Positions 12,217 through 23,203 are shown, counted from the first letter of the stretch. The stretch is DNA of 64,000 nt from Proales similis (GCA_019059635.1 JAGVRJ010000001.1:1116001-1180000), one strand, 5' to 3'. The notes: generated by a model from the sequence alone, not told the origin. Made by a program: numbers and translations.

Positions 12217-14677
12217 TCACGGTTTCGTCAGACTCAAGTTAGGCTTGAGCAAATCGTTGGTCAACTGAGCAGTTGACAGCTGCCCAGTGCGGTTCAGCTG
12301 AACGTTATCGACCGCGCCGGTCTGATTTGCTTCGCCGAGCTTTTTTCGCTTTCTCAGCTCTTTGCTCCACATTTCGTGACAATCCTGGTCAAGTGGAAGT
12401 CTATAACGAGAGAGAGAGAGAGAGTCGATAAGTCGAAGCTGGTCTAAAACTTGACAAACGAAGAAGGACAAGCTTACTTTGGCGGGCTTACACTGCTCGG
12501 CTGAATCTGACTGAGCCATTGAGATTTAAGAGCCTGGTCGGCTGAGACCCGCTTGGACGGGTCGAGCTGGAGCATCTGATCGAGCAGGTCAAGCGCCAGC
12601 TCCGGCATGTACGAGAATTCTTCTCTCAGTCGACGCTTGATCACCTTCTTCGACTTGAGCATGTTAAAGTAGGGCAGATTTACAACGTTCGGCCAAACGG
12701 CCGGCGTAGGCGTGCCGCATGTGCGAATTATCAAGTCGAGCTGGTTGGGCTCAGTGCTCGCTTGAAATAGAGGCTTCTTGTTGAATAGTTCGCCAAGGAT
12801 GCATCTGAAAGTTGGTGCCAATTTTTCCTAGAGACCGTCTCGCTCATCGAAGATTAGTTCGAATGGTGGTTACCCGCAGCTCCACACGTCGATCTCAGGA
12901 CCGTAGCGCTCTTCGCCCAGCAACAGCTCGGGTGCCCTGTACCACAATGTGATCACCTTGTTGGTGTACGGGCGCTCTTTGTCGTCGGCATTGTACAAAC
13001 GAGCGAGCCCGAAGTCGGCCAGTTTTATCTGTCCCCTTCAAAAGCGGCGAGTGAGTTGCCAGCTGCCCGGCTGGTTGACTGCTTTAGGGCTTACTTGTTG
13101 TTTATCAGAATGTTGGAGCATTTTATGTCGCGGTGAAGAAAGCGTTTGGAGTGGCAGTAGTGCAGGCCTTGCAACAGCTGCTTCATGAAGCTGCCGATTT
13201 GATCGTAGTTGAGATCGAGCATGGCCGAGTCGAGCAGGCCGAACAGGTCGTGGTCCATGTACTCGAACACCAGATAGAACTCGCCCCGATCGCGTTTAAA
13301 GTCGAGCGCGTCGTGCTTGTCAGTCACTATTTCGATCATGTTCACAATGTTCGGATGCTGCAGTTGGCGTAGAATTTTTATCTCTCTGACCGCAGTGATG
13401 GGGAAGCCTTCTTTTTCGTTTTCTAGCTTGACGCTCTTCAAGGCCACCAGCTCGCCGCTTTTGAGGTCGCGCGCTTTGAACACTTTGCCGTACGTGCCCT
13501 CGCCGATCACTTTCAGCCGTTCGTACATGTCGAGCGTACGATTGCCCCAGTCCTCTCGCTTGAGCTCGTCGCGTCTCTGAAGAATCCTTGGCCTCCTTCG
13601 GCGCGTGGTCTTTGCAATCTGCGCCTCTAGCTCCATTGCCTCGTTCAGGTCAACGTCCGGAAGTGGCAGCGGAGGCAGAGTCATTGTCACTGGTTGCTTT
13701 TTGTTCGCTTCTCTCTTCTCTTCTGTTCTCGGCTCTTGCTGCTTGCTCGTCTCTCTCTTGGCCGACTCGCGCTTGACTACTGGCTCGTTCTTGACTGCTG
13801 ACTCGCTCTCGTCGCGTTCGTTGGGGCCGTCCTGATTGCTCACGATCGACTCATTCTGGCTGACTGGCGACACAGCCTTTTCGACTTTCTTGGGTCCGTA
13901 GACTTTTTGCAGCTCGGCTCCCAGACTCGATGTGGGCAACGGCGACAATGAGCGCGAGTATGTTCGCGATCGTCGATTCGACCGGTTTCGGCTGTAGCTT
14001 GGCGAACGATACCGAGTTGGAGGCGAGCGACGCCTGTCTCGTGGACTGCGTCTCTCTCTTGAATCGCGACGTGATCGCGAATCTCTCGAGTCGTGATAGT
14101 CGCGCTCTCGCGAGTACCGCCGCGTGTAGCCTCTTCGAGGTGGCGAACGAGAATCGCGATGAGAGTAACGAGAATAGTCGTCGTAGGGACTTCGTCGGCC
14201 GCGTCTGCTCTCTTCGCGCTGATAGTCATCGTAGCATCGTCTGGCCGAGTAGCGACCGGACCGGCCTGGACTCGATCGGCGCTCGTCGTATCTGTACGAG
14301 CGACGCGTTTCACTGGACCGATACGAGGCCGGGCTCCTCGGACGCGATCGGTCGCGCTTGTGGCGGCTGCGCGACTCATCACGTTTGTGCTTTTTCTTCT
14401 TGGACTTTTTCTTTTTGTAACTGCCGCTCGTCTTTTTGCGTTTGCTCGAGCCCGACGAGCTCGACAACAGAGATGCTATTGACGACGAGCTGGACGAAGA
14501 CGTGAGCGATGAGAAAGCAGACGGCGATCGTTTAGAGCGGCCGTTCGACGACTTGTGGCCCGAGCTCTGCTCTACTTGTTTGTCCATGTCCCTGAGTGTG
14601 TCGTTCAGCGCCTTGCCGAGGTGTGAGCCGTTCGCTTTTTGATCGTCGCCATTGCTGACGGCCATTGACGAGCTCAT
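12217..14677 (-). CDS. CDK12: CDK12/CDK13-type cyclin K-dependent kinase
   Basis: Nuclear kinase that, with cyclin K, phosphorylates serine 2 of the RNA polymerase II C-terminal domain during elongation. Exons on minus: 14677-13095, 13035-12874, 12804-12478 and 12400-12217; 751 residues. Residues about 60-260 form a Ser/Arg and Lys-rich RS-like region. The kinase domain starts near residue 385: glycine loop GEGTYGKV, Lys in VALKSVKL, cyclin-binding helix PITAVRE (PITAIRE in vertebrates), catalytic [14 protein letters not shown], activation threonine in PYTNKV, then [14 protein letters not shown]. The C-terminal extension [13 protein letters not shown] is the CDK12/13 signature that contacts ATP. 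It is shorter than the vertebrate proteins (about 1,500 residues), which have long proline-rich arms. One gene probably represents both paralogues. Confidence 0.96.
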
Positions 14678-15053
14678 GACGCTCGATGCTCAATTCAAAG
14701 CCGTCGTTGCTTCAAATCAAATCAATATCTGCAGCTTCTGCTGATTCTGATCAACGGCGCGGCTCTATGGATCGAACTTAGAATGATATCAGAATGCATG
14801 AAGCGGAGCGACGATGCGACGAGTGAATGTGATGCGACCCTATTGTCAAGTTGCATTTGCCATCTCAAGTTCAGCATATCCGTGTCCCCCTTGATGCTGT
14901 TCGCTCGATTGTCTTTTCCACTTTTTTGTTGTTGTTTTGGTTTTTATTTTCTTTTTCTTTGTGGCTGCGCGCGTTGGCTGCAGTTTTCACAAAAAATAAC
15001 CAAACAAGTAAAACAGAAAAGCCGAGCAAAAAAAAAGAGAAGTGAGGCCAGAT
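14678..15053 (-). other. Spacer between CDK12 and MRPS22
   Basis: Holds the CDK12 5' UTR/promoter and MRPS22 3' UTR. A T-rich run lies at 14920-14960 and an A-rich run at 14993-15042. No further gene seen. Confidence 0.5.
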
Positions 15054-16150
15054 CTAGCTGGACGGTGAAGAAAGATTGGAGAGGGCCAGTTCGGCACTAG
15101 CCGATTCGGTCAGTTCTTGTCGCACAAATTGCTTTGAAACAAAAAAAACGTGAAATTGAGAATCGAATTGAGTTGGTAGTTGGAGCGTACCTTGATCAGG
15201 TCGAGTTGATTGCTGCCTTCGGGCTGCGGCTTTTCATGCACAATGCAGTAGAGTTTGATCAACTCGACACACTCGTCCTGCTTGCCGGCGCGAAGCAAGT
15301 GTCCGATCAAATTATCAAGCTTCTGGTACCAGACCAAGTAGAAGACCATTGGCCCGTAGAAGCGAGTAGAGCGCAGCTCTTCAAAGTCCTTTTGTTCGCT
15401 TATGAACTCGTAGACGCGATGTGTAACGCGAATGAATTCCGGATCGTCCGGCTCGAATTGGGCACATGCCTTGTGCAGCACGATCAGATAGGTTCGTGAT
15501 CGCAGGCACTCCTTGGGGCGAAATTTTACATTAACCGCTCGTCTTGAGTCAAGGCGGGCGAGAGTGTACCTCGAGCTGCTGCGGACGAAACATTTGCGGC
15601 ATGTGAAGAGAAGCGCCCTCGCGTGGAAAGTAAACTTGCAGCATTTTCTCTCGTTCGGCATGTCCCGCTCGACGCAGAGTGCCGTTCGCTTCGCGCACAA
15701 CCACCGTGCGTTTCTAGGACGGTGAGAGGAACAGTCGATCGAGAGCCATTCGAGCTTACATGATTCGGCAGATTGAGTGAAATGTCAATGAACATGTAGT
15801 TCGTGTTGGTCAAGTTGAGCGGATTGAGTTGAGCGTCCTCGCTCAGAACAACTCGCTCTTCTTTACGAGCGCTGAGGAAAGGCGGCATCTGAAGAAGCTC
15901 TTGCGCCCTTTTCATCGAGCGCTCTTGTTCCTGATGACGTCAGACGGTCAGAAATGCAAACGACCAACAAAATGGGGGGCAAAGCAACCTCGTCGAGCTG
16001 TTTTTTGGTGAGCAACTCGATTTTGGAGTCGAGCAGCTGAGGATTGAAGCCCTTGCGGAACACCTTGCTCGGATCGAAGCCGGTCAGTCTCTTTAAAATG
16101 CTTTGCACGTCGTTGCGGATGAAAAACGACGCTGGATTGCGAGCGGTCAT
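15054..16150 (-). CDS. MRPS22: Mitochondrial small ribosomal subunit protein mS22
   Basis: Metazoan-specific protein of the mitochondrial 28S ribosomal subunit. Five phase-0 exons on minus: 16150-15989, 15930-15760, 15713-15570, 15511-15191 and 15131-15054; 291 residues (human 360). Diagnostic blocks are DVQSILKRLTG near the N-terminus, a YMFIDISLNLP segment, VREANGTLRRA, AQFEPDDPEFIRV, LRSTRFYGPMVFYLVW and a C-terminal LDLIK followed by a short variable tail. An in-frame stop lies upstream of this ATG, so the usual longer N-terminal import sequence is either absent or on an exon I cannot find. A TGACGTCA octamer lies in the first intron and may be chance. Confidence 0.93.
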
Positions 16151-16578
16151 GTTCTCAGCAGCTGGTGTTGAATCGGCTCAGACGATGTCCGACGTTTTGT
16201 TTTGTGCGTGTCGCTTCAAGACCTGTGGCGGGATAGTGGCGGGCCAGGCGCGGCTCTCAGATGAGAATATCTATCGCGTTCGTTGCTAATACAAGTTCGC
16301 GCGTGTATTGGCCCGCTTTCAGAGTGCGAGTGTGTGCACAATAAACTTCAAGGCGCATCGACCCAAAAATGCTCGGCAACGTTCTACTCTCAGACAGAGA
16401 CGGCTCTGTTTGGGCTTTTTTGTCTGCTTTATTGAAAATAAAGTCAAATTTGTTGTTCGATTCAATTAATTTAGAGGCGAGTTTGCTGGTTCGGCTGGTT
16501 TGAGTTGGAAAAGACGCGGCAGTGGCGCTGATTGAAGTTTGAAGTGAAAAAGAAGAAAGTGAACAGAGAGCAAAGATG
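16151..16578 (-). other. Spacer between MRPS22 and CHMP5
   Basis: CHMP5 3' UTR: a minus-strand polyadenylation hexamer (TTTATT on plus) lies near 16427. The remainder should contain the MRPS22 promoter. No additional gene seen. Confidence 0.5.
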
Positions 16579-17250
16579 CTAAATTCGATTGGCTTGCGGC
16601 AGCTTGGGCAGACCGAATTCGTCCACTTGAACTCCGTCGGCATAAGAGGCGGCCGGTAGCGACTCTGCGCCGGGCTCTCTGTTGGGCACGCTCGGCGTGT
16701 CCAAGTAGCTGGCGTCCGCGTCCAATGCCAGTTCGTCGCCCAGAGCCTCCAGCTCGGCCTCCAGTTCGTCTTCGTCCACTTCGGGCATGCCGTACGTGCG
16801 GCCCATGATGTCCTGCACTTCGTTCGCCTCTTCGAGTATGTCGGCCATGTCGTCTTGAAGGTCCTCGATTTTGTTCAAGTCGATCTTCTTGAACTCTTTC
16901 TTCATTTCTTTGAGGCCCATCTGCATTGCTTGCACCGTCGTCTTGGTGTCCCGCATCGACTGAATGGCCATGTTCTGCTGCTCGATATTGAACGACTGAT
17001 TCATCAGCATCTCGCGCTGGTTCTCGTACGTCTTTTTCTGCTTCAAAATTCGCAGCGCCTTCTGCTTGACTGCGTTCTTGGCCGGCCCGTCTCTCATTTT
17101 CTTCATCTGATCGGTGTATTTGGCCAGCTCCTGGTCGAGCTTGGCGATTTTCTTTTCTACACTTTCGCCTCGGCTGTCAATGTTGGCCACACACTCGTTT
17201 AGATCGGGCGGCGGCGCTTTAGGCTTGCGGCTACCAAACATTCGGTTCAT
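16579..17250 (-). CDS. CHMP5: ESCRT-III-associated protein CHMP5 (Vps60)
   Basis: Charged multivesicular body protein that binds LIP5/Vta1 and regulates Vps4 during late ESCRT-III membrane scission on endosomes. Single exon, 223 residues (human 219), alignable end to end. It begins [20 protein letters not shown], has the basic coiled-coil N-terminal half ([19 protein letters not shown]) and [18 protein letters not shown]. An acidic C-terminal half follows with [15 protein letters not shown], and the end reads [10 protein letters not shown], the conserved CHMP5 tail. The CDS has no intron, unlike most neighbours. Confidence 0.97.
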   Translation of the reverse strand: MNRMFGSRKPKAPPPDLNECVANIDSRGESVEKKIAKLDQELAKYTDQMKKMRDGPAKNAVKQKALRILKQKKTYENQREMLMNQSFNIEQQNMAIQSMRDTKTTVQAMQMGLKEMKKEFKKIDLNKIEDLQDDMADILEEANEVQDIMGRTYGMPEVDEDELEAELEALGDELALDADASYLDTPSVPNREPGAESLPAASYADGVQVDEFGLPKLPQANRI

Positions 17251-19037
17251 CTTTTGCAGTTGATTTCTCTCTCTCTCTCTTCTGCTGCTGTCTGTCTGTC
17301 TCTCCCTTGGTTCGCTGTGATACTAGTTGCTCGCTGACTAATAGCTGCGGGCTCGTTTGCTAGTTAATAATGAGATCAGGCCTCATACGTCATTGGGCTG
17401 AATAATCGCTCCACAGCTCATATCGCAACTAATTTCACATAATCTTAACCCATTCTTCGTTTTAAAATTGAAATGCTTCGGAGGGAACCATTGGACACTC
17501 GTCAGGGCTGAGTTGGATGCTGTTTTGGACATGCAAGCTAGAACAGCTGATCCAGAAGGAATTTAGGAATGACGGATCTGATTTGGGCTTGTGCCCAGCG
17601 TGGAATAGAGACAAAGAGAGAGAGAGAGTGTGTGTGACACTGGCGTCCCTGGGCGATTCAATTATTAATTGCTGCCAAGAGAAAAAGGAGGGAGCAGTCA
17701 ATTTCATGCAGCTTGATTAGATCGGTGTCGGATGGATTGTCAGTGGTAGCACTGATAAGCTGTCAATCAAACTAGACAACTGACAAGCTGGACAGATGTA
17801 AGAGGCTTCAATCGACGACGAGCAAAAAGACGGCCATGATTCAACGCGAGACACGCGCGCGTGTAAATGAACTCATGCGGTCAGAATGCGAGCGGCTAAT
17901 GGGCTTAGGTAAACGAAGCAAGAGAGAGAGAGAGAGAGAGAGGACAAGGGTGGCTGACGACAAGCATGACGCGATCGCTAATAGACCGGCTGCAGGGCTT
18001 TACGCGCTGACCAGCTGGTGCCCACTGACAGACGTAATAAATAATCAGATGAAGGCGACGATGTCTGCAGTGGTTAAACAAGCGTGCATTTGACTGTGTC
18101 GGTGATCGGTTTGAATGTGATTGATCACATTATCTATTCGAGTGATCGATCATAGTCAAGTGCACGCTTCATAAATCAAACACGTCAGAAATTTATTTCT
18201 CTCCGACAATGACGACGAATTGACATCACAAGATGAGGCGAAATGAGACGAATTCCTTCGATTTCTCCCTCCCCAAACGCTTCTCACTATTCATTTTGAT
18301 TTTGTTTCGCTTGCCGCCCCAAATCTCGCCTCAATTTATGCACTCTCACCTGTTTTTATATGCAGCCCGGGCGTCAAGTATTTCTACCAAGAGTACTTTG
18401 GACGCCTATTTGCTTGCTGGATTGCTCTTGCCGACACGCTGCTTTTTATCTGGCAGCCATAAATTCGCTTGACATCCTTTGTTAGGCAGGGCGTCTTCCA
18501 AACTGACAGACATTGCGCATGATGAATTGACAATCGTCTCCACACACACACACATAGAGAACGCGTTTAATTCATGCATTTCACTTCAAAACTTGTTCAT
18601 TTTTCTGCTGCTAATCAATGCCGCAGATCGAGGTTTATTTCATCGCCCTTTTAGACAATCTGACTTGAAATCAGTCAGATTCTTTGTTCTCGCTTTTTTA
18701 CTTGGTTGTTTTGATTGTCTCGAGCAGTAGTTGAATAAATTGGCTATGCAGAGCAGCGATTGTGCAAACGAGAGAGAGATGACACAGAGACAGGTGAAAG
18801 AACGCTTGCTTTTATTATTGAGTCATGACAGCGGTCGACTCTCATTAGATTTTGTAATCTGTCATCCGACACAGTCAGCACATCATCTCACCTTTTTTTT
18901 TCGGCGCCTTTTTTGCTTTCTCATTTCATTTGCTCTGGCTCTGAATCGAATTTTGTTTGACTAGATAGTCTGGCCTTTAGGAGTCCTCCAATTGCGCGCA
19001 TTTAAAAAAAAAGAAAATTAAAACGAAGCGAACCGGA
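17251..19037. other. Divergent intergenic region, CHMP5 / teashirt-like gene
   Basis: About 1.8 kb. CT repeats at 17268-17279 sit just upstream of CHMP5, and GA tracts occur near 17605-17621 and at 17920-17942. A perfect 7-bp inverted repeat with a 4-bp loop lies at 18114-18131. No convincing gene; short open frames are low-complexity. Confidence 0.45.
17920..17942 (+). repeat. GA microsatellite
   Basis: Uninterrupted AG dinucleotides, about eleven units. Confidence 0.85.
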
Positions 19038-19934
19038 ATGGAAAATGCGGACGTCGACAAATTGAACGTCCACACATCGTCGGGCTTGGCCTTTCAACGT
19101 TTATTGACGCAGTATTGGCAGAATTTAGGCGCCCATCTGCCAATTGCGCCCATTCAGTCTTTGACTGCTCACAATTCTCCGGTCCAGTCAGCACAGACTC
19201 ATTCAGAACGAGCGAATGAATTGAATGATTTAATCATCGATCCGACGCTAGCCCAAAAGCTCGCCTCCATTTACCAGAGTCGAATTCTATTCGAGCAGTA
19301 CCAGAGAAGCGAGCAACACGATTCGGCTCGGCTCTTCAGCCCGTTTGCATTTGCTCCTGTCAATGAAGAGTTCAACTGTCCGCAATGCTCAGTGAAATGC
19401 AACTCGCTGTCCGATTTAACAATTCACTTGACAGCTACAAAACACTTTACCACAGTCTGGCCTCATTTGTTGCCGCATCATGGTTTGAACGAGAGAAGCC
19501 ATCCGCATGCAAACCAAGTTGTGGCCGCACGGCCAGTTCCATTTAAAGAGACGAGCTTGAATGCAGCTAAACGGGACCGATTTAATAATCTCCGCAAGAG
19601 TGCTAGTTCAAGTCGAAGCACTTCGCCAGATGGCAAGCGTCCGATTCAAGTGCCTGACGAGCTCGTTCGAGAAGAAAAGACAAAAGCAGAACTGTGCCGT
19701 TCGTCGACAACCTCGTCTTTCGACCCTCGTTCGCCTCTGGCTGCCCTCGAACGTTTGGTTTCAAGTGAGACAAAGTTTCACGAGCAGCAAGTGTTCAAGT
19801 TGCCGGCTAAAAAGCGTCCCTTCTCTCAGTCAGACGTCGACTTGAGCGCCAAAAAGAGTCGGCCGAGGTCTGGTGTCGACTTGGATTCCAACCTTTGCTC
19901 AACATTTCAAGTGACTGTTAAATCGAGTAAATAG
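19038..19934 (+). CDS. Teashirt-like protein with a single CX2CX12HX5H zinc finger
   Basis: Intronless frame of 298 residues. One zinc finger at about residues 113-140: CPQC, twelve residues, then HLTATKH. The long C-X2-C-X12-H-X5-H spacing with a DLTxH core is typical of Teashirt/TSHZ fingers, which bind DNA as developmental regulators; ordinary C2H2 fingers have H-X3-4-H. The rest is Ser/Thr-rich and probably disordered, with basic patches near residues 175-190 and 268-287 (KKRPF, AKKSRPR) that could be nuclear signals. A hydrophobic SPLAALERLV stretch lies near residue 235. Teashirt proteins normally have three or more such fingers and are far longer, so this is either a reduced member or an unrelated nuclear protein with a similar finger. 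Polyadenylation hexamer follows at about 19936. Confidence 0.55.
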   Translation: MENADVDKLNVHTSSGLAFQRLLTQYWQNLGAHLPIAPIQSLTAHNSPVQSAQTHSERANELNDLIIDPTLAQKLASIYQSRILFEQYQRSEQHDSARLFSPFAFAPVNEEFNCPQCSVKCNSLSDLTIHLTATKHFTTVWPHLLPHHGLNERSHPHANQVVAARPVPFKETSLNAAKRDRFNNLRKSASSSRSTSPDGKRPIQVPDELVREEKTKAELCRSSTTSSFDPRSPLAALERLVSSETKFHEQQVFKLPAKKRPFSQSDVDLSAKKSRPRSGVDLDSNLCSTFQVTVKSSK

Positions 19935-20170
19935 CGAATAAACACTAAACAGATGCTGGCCTGCACAGTTCGTCCTTCCCTTCAAGGCTGCTTGTTTCAA
20001 ATGTGAAATTGATTTTTATTATGCACATAGTTACAAATCGATTAAAAAGAAGCGAGAAATTGAAAAACACAAAAGCCACACAGCCACAGAGAAGGAGAGA
20101 GAGAGAGAGGCCGCACAGAAAAGTCTTCTGAGAGTAAAATGGCAGAAGGGGTCCGTAGTTAATTAAGAGA

Positions 20171-21372
20171 TTATTGAGTAGAGTCGGCGTCTCGGCTCAG
20201 AGTGGAGCTTGCGGTTCGATTGTGTCGACCGATGGCCGGCGATCGTGGATTAGTGAGCGGCTTTTCGCTCGGCTTCACTGCCACCGGCTTGTAGTGTTTG
20301 ATCGGATTCGACTTGAACGTGCACTGCTCTCGCAGGCGCTGCAGCTCTTGCTGTTGCATCCGCGATTTCTGCAGTTCCATTTCTCGCCTGCGCTGAAGAG
20401 TGAGCTTCTCTCGTTCCTTTAGATTGCGCTCAAACTCGTTGCGACGCAGCGCTCTCAGTTCGGTGTGCAGAATGCCGGACGTAGACAGCAGAGAGCGATT
20501 CTGCGCGCTCGAATTGGCTCGACTGACCGCACTTGTGGGCTTTTTGGTCTCCGGCTCGTTCGATCGTCGCAAAGAAGCCGAACGAGCGATCGGCTGGGCC
20601 TGCGCCGTCTTGATTGCTTGGTTCGGCGTCTGCGCCGGTTTGGTGTTGCCTGCCTCCAGCTTGTAACGATTGTGAGCTTTGGGCACAAACCTGATGCCTT
20701 TGTACATCGGCTGTGAGGGTGTCTGGCGTTCGGCCGATGCGTTTCGTTCTTTGGTCTTGATCGGCGACTGAAGCAGCACGTCGTGATGACTTCGCGAGCG
20801 TCTCCTTTGCTCGAGAGTTTCGCCGCTGCCTTGGCGCATTCCGGCGCATTTGACGCTCACAGGTCCGGTCGCTTTCGACTTGTTGGCCGCCGTTTTTTTC
20901 TCAACCAGGCGCGCTTTGAGTGCGTTCTGGTCCAGCTTGCTGGCCGCGCTTTTGCCGAACGCCGCAGTCATTTTAGACAGCGTCTTCTTCACAATGCTTT
21001 GCTTCGAATCGGGCACGTTCTCTTTGGCCGCCAGCGGGATTGGCTTGTTCGGCTGACTGGGCTCATTTTTATCGGCTGCGAAAAACAGAAATTAAAACTC
21101 GTGTTAAGAGAGAGGCCAGCAATTGTGGATGTGTTCACCTTCGCTCGGGTTCAGGTTGAGCTCCTGGACTTTTTCGTTGAATTCTTTGAAGACTCGGTCG
21201 TTGATGCTCTCGCCGGCAATGTTGTTGTCTACGCGCGCCGGTTAATCAAGACGCTGGCGACTCAGACAGGCACAAACTTACCGAAATAAAAGTCGGCGCC
21301 ATCGTCGGTCCAAAGTGCGTCCGGATTGGTGAAATCGACAAATTGGGGACAGCTGAGGTTTTCCAGAGACAT
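20171..21372 (-). CDS. TPX2: Short TPX2-like spindle assembly factor
   Basis: TPX2 activates Aurora A and nucleates spindle microtubules around chromatin under RanGTP control. Exons on minus: 21372-21282, 21228-21139 and 21075-20171; 361 residues, half the vertebrate length (747). The C-terminal TPX2 signature is clear: a basic helical run of EREKLTLQRRREMELQKSRM type, LQRLREQCTFKSNPIKHYKP and then KPLTNPRSPA. The N-terminus has CPQFVDFTNPDALW, which resembles the first Aurora-A binding segment of TPX2 (inference). The middle is Lys/Arg/Ser-rich and probably disordered. Short TPX2 relatives are known in Drosophila (mei-38) and C. elegans (TPXL-1). The stop is TAA at 20173-20171. Confidence 0.8.
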
Positions 21373-21634
21373 AATCTGCTAACGAGTGCTTTCTAACAGC
21401 GGCGACTTGTTCGGCGTCAGTTACGCACAACAACGAATCAATTCGAATGAGACCGCGCAGTGCGCATCTGCAACGTACCAAGCCGCGGTCACGTCCAGCC
21501 AAGGCGACCAAATTTCTGTCCGATAGAGCAACCACCCGCTTCCAGCCCTATTATCAGCAAGAGAGCTGGGAGAAATGAGTTTATTGAGCGAGAATAGGCG
21601 CGAATTATGAACAGCATGGGGCCAGCGTTGGCTG

Positions 21635-23203
21635 TCACTTTCTGACAGAATCGGCTCGTAAATCATCGAAAGCTGAACTGCGAATTAGTTGGGACGAGTC
21701 AATGCGAATGCGATAGGCGTGGCTCAAATCGACGGAGCTGAGCGCCAAAAACTCGCGAGGATTAGGCGTGGCCAAAAAGCGGAATCGCGACAGAGGCTCG
21801 TACTGGGCAATCGGGTCTAGACTCAAGCGTTTCATCTCTCGACCTTGCGGATCGAGCCAAAGTAAACGGCGCAGCTTGAATTGAATCACAAAAATGTTCT
21901 CGTTCGGATCGAATAGAAGTTGATCGCCGTCGGGCACCTGGATGAGGCCTTCTAACAAACTGCCATTTGAGTCGAAAATTGCGGCCAGATTCTCTCGACT
22001 GAATCGAATGAATATGTTGTTCGAGTACATCTCTAGCTGCTTGATTTTGCTCAGCGCCGCTCTAATTGGCCTCTTTTTTTCCAGAGTCCAGTCGAAAAAG
22101 GTCACGGCCGAGTCGACGACCGTAGACTCGTAGAAGCCAATTAGCTGCTTGTTAACACGGAAGTAGCTGCAAATTGGCACATGGCCTGCTATCTCGATCT
22201 GCCGCCTGAAGCGCAGCCGTAGCTGAATGTCAAGCACGTTGAGCAAATGCCACTGAGTGCGGCTCACCACCAGCAAGGTCTTTTCGCCGCACACGTGCAG
22301 CGAAATCCGGCCGGTTTCAATTTGCCTGGCGCCCACGTTAAGGCGAGCCTGTTTATATGGCACGTTGTTGTGATCGAATTCGGTGAGCAAAAGCCACGGA
22401 CTGTGCGCTTGATACGAAGCCATGAGCAGGGTGCCGTCGTGACGTAAGCCAAACTCGACAATCCTGCTCTGATCCTCGCCTGACGCAGCCTGAGAAGGGA
22501 ATTTAATCTCGACTCGCTGCATTTCGAGGCCGGATTGCTTCCTAATTGATATTAATGAGCCGAACGCCTTGGCAAGCAACTCTTGCTCGCCGCATTCAAA
22601 TTTCAGCTCTTCGTAATCAAACAGGGCGTTGAGAAAAGCGTCGCGTTTGGCCTTGATCAAACAATCCACTTTGCTCTTCTCATTAAGCTCCTTTGACTTG
22701 ATTTGATGCTCGATCTGGTCGAGAGAATTATCAAGACCGTGTGAATGTTCACTCTTTTGTTTGAAAGTTTCCATCGAGCTTTTTTCCATTTCGTTCAAGC
22801 GCTCCTTTAGACTCTGGCCCATTTGCTTTACTTGTTCGGTAATGAGCTCTACACGGACGTCTATTTGGCGACGAATGGCGGCGTAGTGCTCGGCTAGTAG
22901 TTGAATCGGCTCGTTCAATTCTGCTCTCAGTTTCACAAGTGGCATCATTAGCTCCTGTTGCTCTCTGTCGTGCGCCTCTTCGCACGCCATCAGTTTTCTC
23001 AGGCCCAGATTCTTGCTGAAGTGTGACCATGGTATCGAATGCTTTTTATTGCAGCAGCCGCATCGTATCTCACGCCAGCCGGTACTTTTCATTCCCAAAA
23101 TGCATTTGTAACAGGCCGACTCGCCGCATGGCAGAACACGCGGATCATCGAACGGCCGATGGCAAACGCGGCATTCAAACAGCCGCTTATCTAAGCCCGA
23201 CAT
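21635..23203 (-). CDS. TRIM-like RING and coiled-coil protein with beta-rich C-terminus
   Basis: Intronless, about 522 residues from the ATG at 23203; an in-frame TTG at 23266 extends the frame but is not a likely start. Residues about 10-55 form a RING-type cluster: CRVC, then CGESACYKC, then CGCC. The usual metal-binding histidine after the third cysteine (CGH) is Glu here. No B-box is visible. Residues about 75-215 are charged and helical, probably coiled coil. Residues about 230-510 are a run of beta strands with repeated hydrophobic patterns (DGTLLMASY, GEKTLLVVS, NENIFVIQF, LLWLDPQGRE), suggestive of a propeller of NHL/WD type but without clear signature repeats. RING plus coiled coil suggests a ubiquitin ligase, but the lost ligand makes activity uncertain. 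Confidence 0.7.
   Translation of the reverse strand: MSGLDKRLFECRVCHRPFDDPRVLPCGESACYKCILGMKSTGWREIRCGCCNKKHSIPWSHFSKNLGLRKLMACEEAHDREQQELMMPLVKLRAELNEPIQLLAEHYAAIRRQIDVRVELITEQVKQMGQSLKERLNEMEKSSMETFKQKSEHSHGLDNSLDQIEHQIKSKELNEKSKVDCLIKAKRDAFLNALFDYEELKFECGEQELLAKAFGSLISIRKQSGLEMQRVEIKFPSQAASGEDQSRIVEFGLRHDGTLLMASYQAHSPWLLLTEFDHNNVPYKQARLNVGARQIETGRISLHVCGEKTLLVVSRTQWHLLNVLDIQLRLRFRRQIEIAGHVPICSYFRVNKQLIGFYESTVVDSAVTFFDWTLEKKRPIRAALSKIKQLEMYSNNIFIRFSRENLAAIFDSNGSLLEGLIQVPDGDQLLFDPNENIFVIQFKLRRLLWLDPQGREMKRLSLDPIAQYEPLSRFRFLATPNPREFLALSSVDLSHAYRIRIDSSQLIRSSAFDDLRADSVRK

Noticed and set aside
13840-14505. Overlapping 180-191 codon frames on both strands in the CDK12 RS region
   Set aside because: Frame-shifted or antisense readings of Arg/Ser repeat codons; the kinase frame continues through the region.
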